From contig CALMUT010000277.1 of the NCBI GenBank assembly GCA_937872925.1, positions 34,578-98,577 on the forward strand: a stretch of 64,000 bases of DNA, read 5' to 3'. The position numbers and the translations under genes are program-made. The DNA is from an uncultured Myxococcales bacterium (GTDB lineage: Bacteria; Myxococcota_A; Polyangia; Polyangiales; Polyangiaceae). The notes under the pieces were generated by a model that was given only the letters and a program-made list of their open reading frames with translations, was not told where the DNA came from and made no database searches. How positions within the stretch are numbered: position 1 is the first letter of the stretch; each line of letters opens with the position of its first letter. This document shows, in pieces, positions 43,654-54,800 of the stretch.

Positions 43654-46600
43654 ATGACTACGCACCAAAGCCCTCAGATTGTCCGGAAGCTTGCGCGTAC
43701 GAGCGCAGCCGCGTTGTGCGCGCTCGCCGCATTTGCGGTCACGGCAGCGGAGCCCAAAGTCGCAAGCGCGCAGCCCTTCGACTGCAACTCGCCGAACCCA
43801 AGTATGTGGCCGCCACCGGCGAAGCCATACTTCATGGTTGTCGTCGATACGTCGGGCAGCATGTCTGCTTGTACCAACCCACAGACTGTGTGGCCCCAGA
43901 CCTGCGCCGACGTCGGGGGCGGCGTCAACAATTCCTGCGGCTGGCAGCCGCTGCGCGTGAACGATGCGAAGTGCGCATTGCGCAACACGCTCTATGCCTT
44001 CGCCGGAGAAGCGAACTTCGGTCTTGCCAGCTTCTCGCGCACGACCACGAGCTGCCCGGCTGCGTGCAACTGGGGAGAATTCTGGAACGGTTCGTTTTGG
44101 TACCGCTACGCGTACAACGGCTGCACCTTCGGCGGCTCCGGTTGCGGAGGCGCCAACATGCTGGTCGGCGTCAACCTGGATACCGTGCCGACCCCGGCCT
44201 CGAACGTACCCGCCATGGTGGAGTACATGGACAACAACTGCGGGGACGCCAAAGAGCTGTTCGCGTACGACTCGACGCCCATTGGGGCCTCGCTGCAGGA
44301 CGTCCGCACCTACTTTCAGAGCGGTATCCAGGGCTTTCCGTCGCCGCTGAATGCTTCGGATCCCGCGTGTCGCTCGCTGAACGTGATCCTCATGACGGAT
44401 GGCGGAGAAACCTGCAGCGGCAACCCGGTGACGGCCGCGCAACAGCTGTACAACGGCTTCACGAAGGACGGCATCTTCCGCCGCGTCTACACCCACGTCA
44501 TCGCTTTCAACGTCGACCAGGCCGCGGACCAGACGTTGCTGAACAACGTGCACAAGATGGGACAGTGCGGCTCCACCACCGGCACCTGCGCCAACGCGGT
44601 CAACGCGCTGCAAGCGAGCAACGAAGTCACCCTGTCGCAAGCATTCGCCACAGTGATCTCGGGCGCCATCAAACCCGAGACCTGCAACAACGCCGACGAC
44701 AACTGCAACACCTGCATCGACGAGGGTTACTCGCGTTTCTGCAATACTGGCACCGGCAAGGTCTGTTGTGCGTGGAGCAACACGACGCAGCGCAACACCT
44801 GCCTAACGAATTACCAAGCGTCGATCACCAGCGGCAACCCCCAGGGCAATTTGGACTTGCTGCCCTGCACGACGGTGCCGCAGTCGCAAAACCCGGCCAC
44901 GTGGCTTTGCTACGACCCCAAGGAAATCTGCGACAACATCGACAACAACTGCAACGGCCAGACCGACGAGGGCTTCACCAAATGCGGCAGCCCGCTGCAC
45001 TGCCCCCTGCCCGAGACCTGCAACGGACTCGACGACAACTGCGACGGCATCATCGACAACTCCGCCGGCAGCGGTGTGCCCTACAGCGCCTGCCCCGGCG
45101 GCTGCACGCCCAGCGCCGAGATCTGCGACGGCTGCGACAACGACTGTGACGGCTTCGCCGACGAAGGCATCGCCGACATTCCCTGCGGCTTTTCGCCGCC
45201 GGCCAATTGCGCCGGGGTGCGGCATTGCCAGCATGCAGGCCCGGCGCCGGGTTACCCCGGCACCAACGTGGGCGTCGGCAACTGCATCACGTCGGGGCCT
45301 AAGGGCTTCGGCAGCTGCCAGTTTTCCACCCAGTCGGAAATCTGTGACGGCCTCGACAACAACTGCAACGGCACCATCGACGAGGGGATCCCCCCGGTGC
45401 CCTGCACCCCCAACCCCGCGCTGAAGTACAAGGAAGACGGCTTCCCCAACAGCCAGTGCACCAAGGGCGTCTTGCCCTGCAACGGCACCTGCACCGGCGG
45501 CACGGGCCCCTCTCTCGAAGTCTGCGACGGCATCGACAACGACTGCGACGGGCAGGTCGACGAGGGCGTGCCCAACCTCGGCGCCGCCTGCGGTCTGGCC
45601 ACCGGACAATGCAAGAAGGGCGTCACCGCTTGCGTCGGCGGCGTCGTGATCTGCCAAGGCGGCACCCCGCCGCAGCCCGAAAGCTGCAACGGCCTCGACG
45701 ACGACTGCGACGGCACCAGCGACAACGCACCCCTGACCGACCAGCCCGCCGCTCCCGGCTGCTGGACCGAGCCGGCGGGGGGCTGCTCCCCGGCCTGCTC
45801 GCACCAGAATTTGACCTGGTGTCCACCGGCCGGCGGCACCTGTCAGGGCACCGGCACCCTCACCTCTCCCTGCCAAACCGGCACCCTGGTGTGTGACGGC
45901 GCCAATAAGTGGAAATGCCAAGGCGGCACCAAGCCCATCACCGAAGTCTGCGACGGCGCCGACAACAACTGCAACGGCCAGAAGGACGAAAGCCTCGGCC
46001 CGCCCATTGGCGTGGCTTGCGGCTCCGATGTGGGCGAGTGCAAGAAGGGCCTCAACGTCTGCGACAACGGCACCATCAAATGCAATGGCGGACAGGGGCC
46101 CGTCACCGAGCTGTGCAACGGCAAGGACGACGATTGCGACGGCACCATCGACAACGGCATCCCCCTCGGCGGCGCCTGTAACGCCACCTACGATACCAAC
46201 GCCTACCCCGGGGACCGCACCAAGGGGCAGTGCAAGCCGGGCGTCACCGCCTGTGACGGCAACGGTGGTCAGATCTGCAACGGCGGCGTCGGCCCCAGCC
46301 CCGAAGTCTGCGACGGCATCGACAACGACTGCGACGGACAGATCGACGAGCCCGGCCCCGCACCCGACGGCATCAACGGCACCGAAGACCCGCTACAGCC
46401 CGGCACCAAGATCGGCGACGCCTGCGGCGTCAACAAGGGCGAGTGCAAGCAGGGACAGTGGATCTGCGACAAGGGCAAGTTTGCCTGCGGCGGCGGGATC
46501 GGTCCCAGCCCGGAGCAATGCGATTGCCTCGACAACGACTGCGACGGGGTAGTCGACAACGGCAATCCTGCCCCCGGGCCCTTGCTCTGCAACCCGGGCA

Positions 46601-47661
46601 AGACTTGCGTCGAGCTGCAAGCAGGTCTGTGTCAGTGCGCCGAGCCCTGCGGCTCCGGTGAATTCCCCTGCCCCACGGGCAGCCTGTGCAAGCAAGTCAA
46701 GAAGAGCGGCACCCAGACCAACGCGGGCGACTTCTGCGTCAGTGACAACTGCGGCGACTGCTCCACCAAAACCGTCAAAGACCCGACCACGGGCAACGTG
46801 CTCTGCGCTCCCAAGGGCAGCGCCGGCACGCTGCCGGAGTGCCTATGCAAGGGCAATAAGTGTGTGCACCCCTGCGACGGCATCCAATGCAGCACCGGAC
46901 AAGAGTGCGCGCTACAGGGGCCCGCTGCCGGCACCTGCCAGCCCACGGGTAACTGCTTCTTCTTCGGTTGCCCCGACGGCCAGCTCTGCAACGGTGGGCT
47001 CTGCGTCGGCGATCCGTGCAGCCCCAATCCCTGCCCGGCCGGCGAAGCCTGCAAGCCCAACACAACCTTTGATGCTCCACGCTGCGTCGGCTCCTGCGCC
47101 AGCGTCTCCTGCCAGGCCGGCGAGGTCTGCTTCGAAGGGCAGTGCACCGCCACCGGTTGCGGCACCGACTGCCCCTCGGGTCAGGTCTGCCAAGGCGACG
47201 GCGACGGCGGCTTTGGCTGCGGCCCAGACAAGTGCGTCACTGAGGGCGGACTGCCCTGCGCCGACGGCTCTTTCTGTAACCCCGCCACGGGCGCTTGCGG
47301 CAACGACCCCTGCGAAGGCGTCGTCTGCCCCGACGCTCAAGAGTGCGTCGCTGGCGAGTGCAGCTGGGCCCCGGAAGCGGGCACCGGCGGCGCTGGCGGC
47401 GGCTCGGGCACCGGTGGCAGCGGCGCTACCGGCGGCAACAGCGACGCCGGTCTTGGCGGCAGCGGAAACAACGGCACCGGCGCCGGCACCTCAGGCACCC
47501 CAGAAAAGGGCGCCTGGGGCCTGGCTACCGGCGGTGGCGGTTGCGCTTGCCGCACCGGCACCCCCGAGCGCATCCCACCCCTCGGCATCGCGCTTCTGGG
47601 AGCAGCTTTCGCCCTCGCCGCATCGCGGCGACGCGCGGGTCGCCGTCGACAGCGCGCCTAG
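43654..47661 (+). CDS. Secreted MopE-like protein A: VWA head, 11 CDGxDNDCDG repeats, MYXO-CTERM-like tag
   Basis: 1,335 residues. Signal peptide to about residue 39 (ASA|QPFDC). A von Willebrand A domain follows with the MIDAS motif DTSGSMS (about 65-70) and VILMTDGG. From about residue 343 come eleven repeats of the type EVCDGIDNDCDGQVDEG, the MopE-type putative metal-binding motif, alternating with Cys-rich spacers. An EGF-like Cys cluster (about 1000-1240), a Gly/Ser/Thr linker, and a C-terminal tag (GGGGCACR, hydrophobic PLGIALLGAAFALAA, then RRR) follow, as in MYXO-CTERM surface-anchoring signals. Predicted to be exported and anchored at the cell surface. Residues 382-1322 are encoded in the 2.8-kb repeat shared with protein B. 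Confidence 0.85.
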   Translation: MTTHQSPQIVRKLARTSAAALCALAAFAVTAAEPKVASAQPFDCNSPNPSMWPPPAKPYFMVVVDTSGSMSACTNPQTVWPQTCADVGGGVNNSCGWQPLRVNDAKCALRNTLYAFAGEANFGLASFSRTTTSCPAACNWGEFWNGSFWYRYAYNGCTFGGSGCGGANMLVGVNLDTVPTPASNVPAMVEYMDNNCGDAKELFAYDSTPIGASLQDVRTYFQSGIQGFPSPLNASDPACRSLNVILMTDGGETCSGNPVTAAQQLYNGFTKDGIFRRVYTHVIAFNVDQAADQTLLNNVHKMGQCGSTTGTCANAVNALQASNEVTLSQAFATVISGAIKPETCNNADDNCNTCIDEGYSRFCNTGTGKVCCAWSNTTQRNTCLTNYQASITSGNPQGNLDLLPCTTVPQSQNPATWLCYDPKEICDNIDNNCNGQTDEGFTKCGSPLHCPLPETCNGLDDNCDGIIDNSAGSGVPYSACPGGCTPSAEICDGCDNDCDGFADEGIADIPCGFSPPANCAGVRHCQHAGPAPGYPGTNVGVGNCITSGPKGFGSCQFSTQSEICDGLDNNCNGTIDEGIPPVPCTPNPALKYKEDGFPNSQCTKGVLPCNGTCTGGTGPSLEVCDGIDNDCDGQVDEGVPNLGAACGLATGQCKKGVTACVGGVVICQGGTPPQPESCNGLDDDCDGTSDNAPLTDQPAAPGCWTEPAGGCSPACSHQNLTWCPPAGGTCQGTGTLTSPCQTGTLVCDGANKWKCQGGTKPITEVCDGADNNCNGQKDESLGPPIGVACGSDVGECKKGLNVCDNGTIKCNGGQGPVTELCNGKDDDCDGTIDNGIPLGGACNATYDTNAYPGDRTKGQCKPGVTACDGNGGQICNGGVGPSPEVCDGIDNDCDGQIDEPGPAPDGINGTEDPLQPGTKIGDACGVNKGECKQGQWICDKGKFACGGGIGPSPEQCDCLDNDCDGVVDNGNPAPGPLLCNPGKTCVELQAGLCQCAEPCGSGEFPCPTGSLCKQVKKSGTQTNAGDFCVSDNCGDCSTKTVKDPTTGNVLCAPKGSAGTLPECLCKGNKCVHPCDGIQCSTGQECALQGPAAGTCQPTGNCFFFGCPDGQLCNGGLCVGDPCSPNPCPAGEACKPNTTFDAPRCVGSCASVSCQAGEVCFEGQCTATGCGTDCPSGQVCQGDGDGGFGCGPDKCVTEGGLPCADGSFCNPATGACGNDPCEGVVCPDAQECVAGECSWAPEAGTGGAGGGSGTGGSGATGGNSDAGLGGSGNNGTGAGTSGTPEKGAWGLATGGGGCACRTGTPERIPPLGIALLGAAFALAASRRRAGRRRQRA
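44798..47621 (+). repeat. Long direct repeat, copy 1 (2.8 kb), same as 48969-51792
   Basis: This 2,824-bp stretch reads as the same sequence as 48969-51792 at an offset of 4,171 bp. Translations in several frames on both strands agree throughout as far as I could compare. It begins one base after an A/G difference (44797/48968) and ends before an A/C difference (47622/51793). The left flank (about 44660-44797) stays similar but has several mismatches, then homology fades into the diverged VWA heads. There are no terminal inverted repeats or mobile genes. Confidence 0.9.
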
Positions 47662-47677
47662 CTAGGATCTGATCAGC

Positions 47678-50600
47678 ATGCATTCTTTCGCAGCAAAGCG
47701 CCGCAACTCTCCTTGGCTCAAGGCGTTGCTCTGTGGCGGCGTCGCCCTGGCCGCGGTTCTGTCGCCAGTGCGCACGAGTCAGGCGCAACCCTACGACTGC
47801 TTGTCCCCGGATCCGTCCATGTGGCCGCCGCCGGCCAAGCCCTACTTCATGCTGATCGTGGACACGTCAGGCAGCATGATTGGGTGTACGAATCCGAGTT
47901 CCAGTGGGTACCAATGGCCCGACTCGTGCCCCAGCACGGCACCAAAGAACAGCTGCAACATGGAGCCCACGCGGCTCAACGACGCCAAGTGCGCCCTTCG
48001 ACAAACCGTGCAGGCCTTCGCAGGCGAGGTCAATTTTGGACTCTCGACCTTTGCGGTACACCTGAGCGGTTGCTCCAACGGTGTGGTTCCCGACTCGTGC
48101 ACAGCCTCAAATGGCAACTGCAACCCGCCCAACGCACTCGGCACCGAGGGCGAGTTCTACTCCGCCAACGGCTGCACCGTGTCGCCCTTCCCGGACTACG
48201 TATCCGGCGACGGACAGAGCTGCGGCAACTGGCCCCGATGTAATCCCGGCGCAGGTCCGCCCGCGCCCAATTTGGCCGAAAATAGCTGGCGCAACGGCGG
48301 CAACATCGTCGTGGACATGTTGCGGGACTCCTCGCCACCGGGCCCGAGCAACGTTTCAACCCTGCTTGAGTGGTTCGACGGTCGCACGGACAACAGCCGC
48401 GAGATCTTTGCCCTGGGCGGCACGCCAACTGGTGGCGCGCTGCGCAGCGTGCAGCAGTATTTCTTGAGCGGCTGGAACCCTGTCTGGGACCACGACAACT
48501 ACTGCGCAAGCGGCTTTTCGACCACGAGTCCAACGCCCATGACCAGCGGCGACCCCGCCTGTCGAAACTTGAACGTTCTCTTGGTAACTGACGGAGACGC
48601 CAACTGCGGAAGTGGGAACAACCAGGCGGGCGCGGTCGCGGCGGCGACGGCCATGTTCGGCACTGGCGTCACTTTCGGGGGCAAGAACTACAAGATCAAG
48701 ACCCATGTCATTGGCTTCGCGGGTGCCAACAAGACCAACACCGACGCCATCGCCGCGGCTGGTGGCACGACGACCTCTTTGGTCGCCAGCAACGAGGTCG
48801 AGCTCGCGCAAGCGCTAGCCAACATCATCGCTGGGGCGATCAAGCCCGAGACCTGCAACAACGCCGACGACAACTGCAACACCTGCATCGACGAGGGCTA
48901 CGGCCACTTCTGCAACACCGGCACGGGCAAGGTCTGCTGCGCGTGGAGCAACACGACGCAGCGCAACGCCTGCCTAACGAATTACCAAGCGTCGATCACC
49001 AGCGGCAACCCCCAGGGCAATTTGGACTTGCTGCCCTGCACGACGGTGCCGCAGTCGCAAAACCCGGCCACGTGGCTTTGCTACGACCCCAAGGAAATCT
49101 GCGACAACATCGACAACAACTGCAACGGCCAGACCGACGAGGGCTTCACCAAATGCGGCAGCCCGCTGCACTGCCCCCTGCCCGAGACCTGCAACGGACT
49201 CGACGACAACTGCGACGGCATCATCGACAACTCCGCCGGCAGCGGTGTGCCCTACAGCGCCTGCCCCGGCGGCTGCACGCCCAGCGCCGAGATCTGCGAC
49301 GGCTGCGACAACGACTGTGACGGCTTCGCCGACGAAGGCATCGCCGACATTCCCTGCGGCTTTTCGCCGCCGGCCAATTGCGCCGGGGTGCGGCATTGCC
49401 AGCATGCAGGCCCGGCGCCGGGTTACCCCGGCACCAACGTGGGCGTCGGCAACTGCATCACGTCGGGGCCTAAGGGCTTCGGCAGCTGCCAGTTTTCCAC
49501 CCAGTCGGAAATCTGTGACGGCCTCGACAACAACTGCAACGGCACCATCGACGAGGGGATCCCCCCGGTGCCCTGCACCCCCAACCCCGCGCTGAAGTAC
49601 AAGGAAGACGGCTTCCCCAACAGCCAGTGCACCAAGGGCGTCTTGCCCTGCAACGGCACCTGCACCGGCGGCACGGGCCCCTCTCTCGAAGTCTGCGACG
49701 GCATCGACAACGACTGCGACGGGCAGGTCGACGAGGGCGTGCCCAACCTCGGCGCCGCCTGCGGTCTGGCCACCGGACAATGCAAGAAGGGCGTCACCGC
49801 TTGCGTCGGCGGCGTCGTGATCTGCCAAGGCGGCACCCCGCCGCAGCCCGAAAGCTGCAACGGCCTCGACGACGACTGCGACGGCACCAGCGACAACGCA
49901 CCCCTGACCGACCAGCCCGCCGCTCCCGGCTGCTGGACCGAGCCGGCGGGGGGCTGCTCCCCGGCCTGCTCGCACCAGAATTTGACCTGGTGTCCACCGG
50001 CCGGCGGCACCTGTCAGGGCACCGGCACCCTCACCTCTCCCTGCCAAACCGGCACCCTGGTGTGTGACGGCGCCAATAAGTGGAAATGCCAAGGCGGCAC
50101 CAAGCCCATCACCGAAGTCTGCGACGGCGCCGACAACAACTGCAACGGCCAGAAGGACGAAAGCCTCGGCCCGCCCATTGGCGTGGCTTGCGGCTCCGAT
50201 GTGGGCGAGTGCAAGAAGGGCCTCAACGTCTGCGACAACGGCACCATCAAATGCAATGGCGGACAGGGGCCCGTCACCGAGCTGTGCAACGGCAAGGACG
50301 ACGATTGCGACGGCACCATCGACAACGGCATCCCCCTCGGCGGCGCCTGTAACGCCACCTACGATACCAACGCCTACCCCGGGGACCGCACCAAGGGGCA
50401 GTGCAAGCCGGGCGTCACCGCCTGTGACGGCAACGGTGGTCAGATCTGCAACGGCGGCGTCGGCCCCAGCCCCGAAGTCTGCGACGGCATCGACAACGAC
50501 TGCGACGGACAGATCGACGAGCCCGGCCCCGCACCCGACGGCATCAACGGCACCGAAGACCCGCTACAGCCCGGCACCAAGATCGGCGACGCCTGCGGCG

Positions 50601-51862
50601 TCAACAAGGGCGAGTGCAAGCAGGGACAGTGGATCTGCGACAAGGGCAAGTTTGCCTGCGGCGGCGGGATCGGTCCCAGCCCGGAGCAATGCGATTGCCT
50701 CGACAACGACTGCGACGGGGTAGTCGACAACGGCAATCCTGCCCCCGGGCCCTTGCTCTGCAACCCGGGCAAGACTTGCGTCGAGCTGCAAGCAGGTCTG
50801 TGTCAGTGCGCCGAGCCCTGCGGCTCCGGTGAATTCCCCTGCCCCACGGGCAGCCTGTGCAAGCAAGTCAAGAAGAGCGGCACCCAGACCAACGCGGGCG
50901 ACTTCTGCGTCAGTGACAACTGCGGCGACTGCTCCACCAAAACCGTCAAAGACCCGACCACGGGCAACGTGCTCTGCGCTCCCAAGGGCAGCGCCGGCAC
51001 GCTGCCGGAGTGCCTATGCAAGGGCAATAAGTGTGTGCACCCCTGCGACGGCATCCAATGCAGCACCGGACAAGAGTGCGCGCTACAGGGGCCCGCTGCC
51101 GGCACCTGCCAGCCCACGGGTAACTGCTTCTTCTTCGGTTGCCCCGACGGCCAGCTCTGCAACGGTGGGCTCTGCGTCGGCGATCCGTGCAGCCCCAATC
51201 CCTGCCCGGCCGGCGAAGCCTGCAAGCCCAACACAACCTTTGATGCTCCACGCTGCGTCGGCTCCTGCGCCAGCGTCTCCTGCCAGGCCGGCGAGGTCTG
51301 CTTCGAAGGGCAGTGCACCGCCACCGGTTGCGGCACCGACTGCCCCTCGGGTCAGGTCTGCCAAGGCGACGGCGACGGCGGCTTTGGCTGCGGCCCAGAC
51401 AAGTGCGTCACTGAGGGCGGACTGCCCTGCGCCGACGGCTCTTTCTGTAACCCCGCCACGGGCGCTTGCGGCAACGACCCCTGCGAAGGCGTCGTCTGCC
51501 CCGACGCTCAAGAGTGCGTCGCTGGCGAGTGCAGCTGGGCCCCGGAAGCGGGCACCGGCGGCGCTGGCGGCGGCTCGGGCACCGGTGGCAGCGGCGCTAC
51601 CGGCGGCAACAGCGACGCCGGTCTTGGCGGCAGCGGAAACAACGGCACCGGCGCCGGCACCTCAGGCACCCCAGAAAAGGGCGCCTGGGGCCTGGCTACC
51701 GGCGGTGGCGGTTGCGCTTGCCGCACCGGCACCCCCGAGCGCATCCCACCCCTCGGCATCGCGCTTCTGGGAGCAGCTTTCGCCCTCGCCGCCTCGCGGC
51801 GACGCAAAAAACTGAACGGGAAACGTCCCGTCGACAGCTTGATTGAAGGAGATCGATCATGA
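47678..51862 (+). CDS. Secreted MopE-like protein B: diverged VWA head, same stalk and tag
   Basis: 1,394 residues. Signal peptide ends near residue 36 (SQA|QPYD). Its von Willebrand A head (MIDAS DTSGSMIGC; VLLVTDGDANC) is diverged from protein A and longer, with extra Cys- and Gly-containing loops. From its repeat region on, the protein is the same as protein A through the MYXO-CTERM-like tag, then adds a basic RRRKKLNGKRPVDSLIEG tail. The ATG at 47678 follows protein A by 16 bp. The 3' end overlaps the next gene by 4 nt (ATGA). Metal binding by the repeats is family inference; the VWA head suggests adhesion or binding of a partner. Confidence 0.85.
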   Translation: MHSFAAKRRNSPWLKALLCGGVALAAVLSPVRTSQAQPYDCLSPDPSMWPPPAKPYFMLIVDTSGSMIGCTNPSSSGYQWPDSCPSTAPKNSCNMEPTRLNDAKCALRQTVQAFAGEVNFGLSTFAVHLSGCSNGVVPDSCTASNGNCNPPNALGTEGEFYSANGCTVSPFPDYVSGDGQSCGNWPRCNPGAGPPAPNLAENSWRNGGNIVVDMLRDSSPPGPSNVSTLLEWFDGRTDNSREIFALGGTPTGGALRSVQQYFLSGWNPVWDHDNYCASGFSTTSPTPMTSGDPACRNLNVLLVTDGDANCGSGNNQAGAVAAATAMFGTGVTFGGKNYKIKTHVIGFAGANKTNTDAIAAAGGTTTSLVASNEVELAQALANIIAGAIKPETCNNADDNCNTCIDEGYGHFCNTGTGKVCCAWSNTTQRNACLTNYQASITSGNPQGNLDLLPCTTVPQSQNPATWLCYDPKEICDNIDNNCNGQTDEGFTKCGSPLHCPLPETCNGLDDNCDGIIDNSAGSGVPYSACPGGCTPSAEICDGCDNDCDGFADEGIADIPCGFSPPANCAGVRHCQHAGPAPGYPGTNVGVGNCITSGPKGFGSCQFSTQSEICDGLDNNCNGTIDEGIPPVPCTPNPALKYKEDGFPNSQCTKGVLPCNGTCTGGTGPSLEVCDGIDNDCDGQVDEGVPNLGAACGLATGQCKKGVTACVGGVVICQGGTPPQPESCNGLDDDCDGTSDNAPLTDQPAAPGCWTEPAGGCSPACSHQNLTWCPPAGGTCQGTGTLTSPCQTGTLVCDGANKWKCQGGTKPITEVCDGADNNCNGQKDESLGPPIGVACGSDVGECKKGLNVCDNGTIKCNGGQGPVTELCNGKDDDCDGTIDNGIPLGGACNATYDTNAYPGDRTKGQCKPGVTACDGNGGQICNGGVGPSPEVCDGIDNDCDGQIDEPGPAPDGINGTEDPLQPGTKIGDACGVNKGECKQGQWICDKGKFACGGGIGPSPEQCDCLDNDCDGVVDNGNPAPGPLLCNPGKTCVELQAGLCQCAEPCGSGEFPCPTGSLCKQVKKSGTQTNAGDFCVSDNCGDCSTKTVKDPTTGNVLCAPKGSAGTLPECLCKGNKCVHPCDGIQCSTGQECALQGPAAGTCQPTGNCFFFGCPDGQLCNGGLCVGDPCSPNPCPAGEACKPNTTFDAPRCVGSCASVSCQAGEVCFEGQCTATGCGTDCPSGQVCQGDGDGGFGCGPDKCVTEGGLPCADGSFCNPATGACGNDPCEGVVCPDAQECVAGECSWAPEAGTGGAGGGSGTGGSGATGGNSDAGLGGSGNNGTGAGTSGTPEKGAWGLATGGGGCACRTGTPERIPPLGIALLGAAFALAASRRRKKLNGKRPVDSLIEGDRS
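48969..51792 (+). repeat. Long direct repeat, copy 2 (2.8 kb), same as 44798-47621
   Basis: Partner of the repeat at 44798-47621. It lies entirely inside the stalk and tag region of protein B, and starts and stops within regions of weaker homology, which argues for a recombination tract rather than a simple whole-gene duplication. No insertion-sequence or phage genes are nearby. Confidence 0.9.
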
Positions 51863-54800
51863 AGTGGCTCAACGCCATGGCACTCACCTCTGTCCTGGGC
51901 CTAGTGGCAGCTACCGGGTGTACGACCTCGAGCTACTGTTTCGATGACTGCGACGGCGAAGGCACCGCCGCAGCGGGCGGTGGCACCGGGGACGGAGGCT
52001 GGGACGGTCCTGTGGTCGAAACCGGGACGGGCGGAAACGACGGCAGCGTCATTGACCTCGATTCCGGCAAAGGAGACGGCTGCCAGATATCCAACAACGG
52101 CGTCGAAATCTGCGATGGGTTGGACAATGACTGCAACGGCTCTGTCGACGACGGCATCGACTTCACCAAGACACAGACCTGCGGCACCTGCGACACGAAC
52201 TGCGCCACCATCCCGCACGTCGTCAACCCAAGCTGCGACCCACCAGCGACCTTGGACGGCAAGACCCCCGGCACGTGCAAGCGCGACAAGTGCGAACAGG
52301 ACTTCTACGACATCCAGAAGGACGATCCGACCAAACCGGAAACCATGGGCTGCGAGTACCAGTGCACCTGGAATCCGAACGGCACCAACACAGTGGACAC
52401 CGGCGGCGCGGACGGCTGCGGCAAAGACGACGACTGCGATGGGCAGGTGGACGAGGACCTCAATACCTGCACCGACACCGAGAACTGCGGGAAATGCGGA
52501 CTCAAGTGCGTGATCGCCAACGGCACCGCCAAATGCGAGACAACCGCCACGGGCGGCGCTCAGTGCACGACCAACAACACCCAGTGCAAAGTCGCCGGGT
52601 GCGACCCCGGGTTCTACGACGTGAACGGGTCGGCAACCGACGGCTGCGAATACGCCTGCACGCCCACGGGTAACGAAGTCTGTGACGGCGTCGACAACGA
52701 CTGTGACGGCAAGATCGACAACGCCGACGACAGCTTGGAGCTGCAAGACCCCGAGGTGGGCAAGCCTTGCTTCGGCGGTACGCAAGGCATCTGCGCAGAA
52801 GCAGCTAACCAGGGCCTCAAGAAGTGTATCGGCGGCGTGATCAGCTGTTGCGATCAGAACTCGAACACGCTGAACGGCACGAACCCGAATTTCCCGGTCA
52901 ACGGCCTCCGCAATGGTCTCTGTGACGCTCCGACTGGCCCACAGGTCATCAAGCCCAATGAAAAGCAAGAGACGTGCAACAACAAGGATGACGACTGCGA
53001 CGGCACGCCCGACGACAATCCCATCGACCAGGGCGGCACCTGCGGCAGCTCCGTGGGCAATTGCCAGACGGGCACGGAACAATGCCAGAACGGCGTTCTG
53101 GTATGCCAAGGCAACACCACGCCCACCACGGACATCTGCAACGGCCAGGACGACAACTGCGACGGCGTGATCGACGGCACCATCGGCGCCGGCACTCCGG
53201 TAGCATGCACCACCAACGCGCAATGTACCGGCGGCAAGCTCTGCATGATCCGCGCGAGCGCCGCAGACAAGGTGTGTGCCAGCCCGCCTGGCGACGCCAT
53301 GGGTGACTGCAAGGTGCCCCCCACGCCGCCCCCGGGCGTGCCGCAGCCCTGTCAAAAAGGCACGCTGGCTTGCGTGGGCGGCGTCAAGCTATGCCAAGGC
53401 GCCATCGAGCCGACGACCAGCACGGACAAGTGCGGCGAAGACTCGAACTGCGACGGCACTTTGAACGGACAGCCTGACCTGCAGAACGACGTCAAGAACT
53501 GCGGCGCGTGTGGCAACGACTGCAACAACATCTCGCCCACCGGGCACGGCACTTGGGCCTGCCAGACGGGCACCTGTGTGCGCACGGGCTGCGATACCAA
53601 CTACATCAACTGTGACGGCAACAACAACGACTGTGAGCGCTTTTGCTCCTTCGTATCCGCCAACGAGCAGTGCAACGGCATCGACGACAACTGCAACTGC
53701 CAAGTCGACGAGAACGTCACTTCCAAGCCGAGCCCGGTCCAAGTCTGCGGCGTTGCCGCAGCAGCCACGGATAGCGGGTGTCTGGCGCGCACAACCGGCA
53801 ATCCCATCGGCGTCGACGTCACGTGCAATAGCGGAAGTTGGCAGTGCGCCTTCACCAGCGGGTACTGCTCGGGCAGCCCACCGGATTGCGCGTCCACGAC
53901 AGATACGTGCGACGCGAAGGACAACAACTGCAACGGCGCGACGGACGAGAACTTCAAGCCCCCACTCTTGAATCAGGGCTACCTCACTCAGCCCTGTGCC
54001 AGCGACGACGGTTTGCCCGCACCGGGCCACGGGCAATGCCGAACCACCGGACAGTTCGTTTGCAGTGGCGCCAGCGCTACTGCCTGCAACGCCACCAAGA
54101 ACAATGCCGCAGCCGGTCCTGAGCTCTGCGACAACGCAGACAACGACTGCGACGGCAGCGTGGACGAGCCCTTCAAGGCGACCACGGTGTACCCGGGTGG
54201 AAAGGGCACCAACACCGCACAGTTTGTGCGCCCAGCGGTGACCCAGCTCACGTCCAGCCTGTGGGTGACTCAGTACGAGGTCAGCCGCACGGGCGCGACC
54301 AACATCAACCCGGGCAGCGGCAACGGCTATCAAGTCAGCGCTCCCGCGGGCACGCCGCAGGACCGTACTCAAGCGTGTTCTTCAACCGGCGTGATCCCCT
54401 GGTTCAACATCACGCCCGTCGAGGCCGCACAGACCTGCGAGGCCCGTGGCGGTCGGCTATGCAATCGCACTGACTGGCAGACGGCTTGCCGGACCACCAC
54501 GAACACCTGCAAGTGGGGCTACAACCCGCGGACCGGCGGAACCCCCGCATGCACCCTGCCGGGTACATACAGCAGTGGCTCCGGCCGACGCTGCAACATC
54601 GGTCCCTTCGACTTTGACGGCAACCCCGCCAACGGCATCACGAACGGCCTGTTGCCGACCGCGTCTGGCGCTCTTCAAAACTGCTGGGCCGATTGGAATG
54701 GCACCACCGGCAACAGCGCAGCGAACAACAATATCCGGGACGTCACCGGAAACCTCTGGGAGATCGTGCGCGAGAGCGGGTCCAACTGCAGTTCCCCCAC

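Noticed and set aside
46658..47665. A 335-residue plus-strand frame, repeated at 50829-51815
   Set aside because: It is a second frame of the Cys-rich stalk. Its duplication only reflects the DNA repeat; its Ala/Pro/Ser composition is artefactual.
44798..51792. Assembly error as the cause of the identical blocks
   Set aside because: The flanking heads and tails differ and both junctions read normally, so a simple duplication artefact is unlikely; a chimeric collapse cannot be fully excluded without reads.
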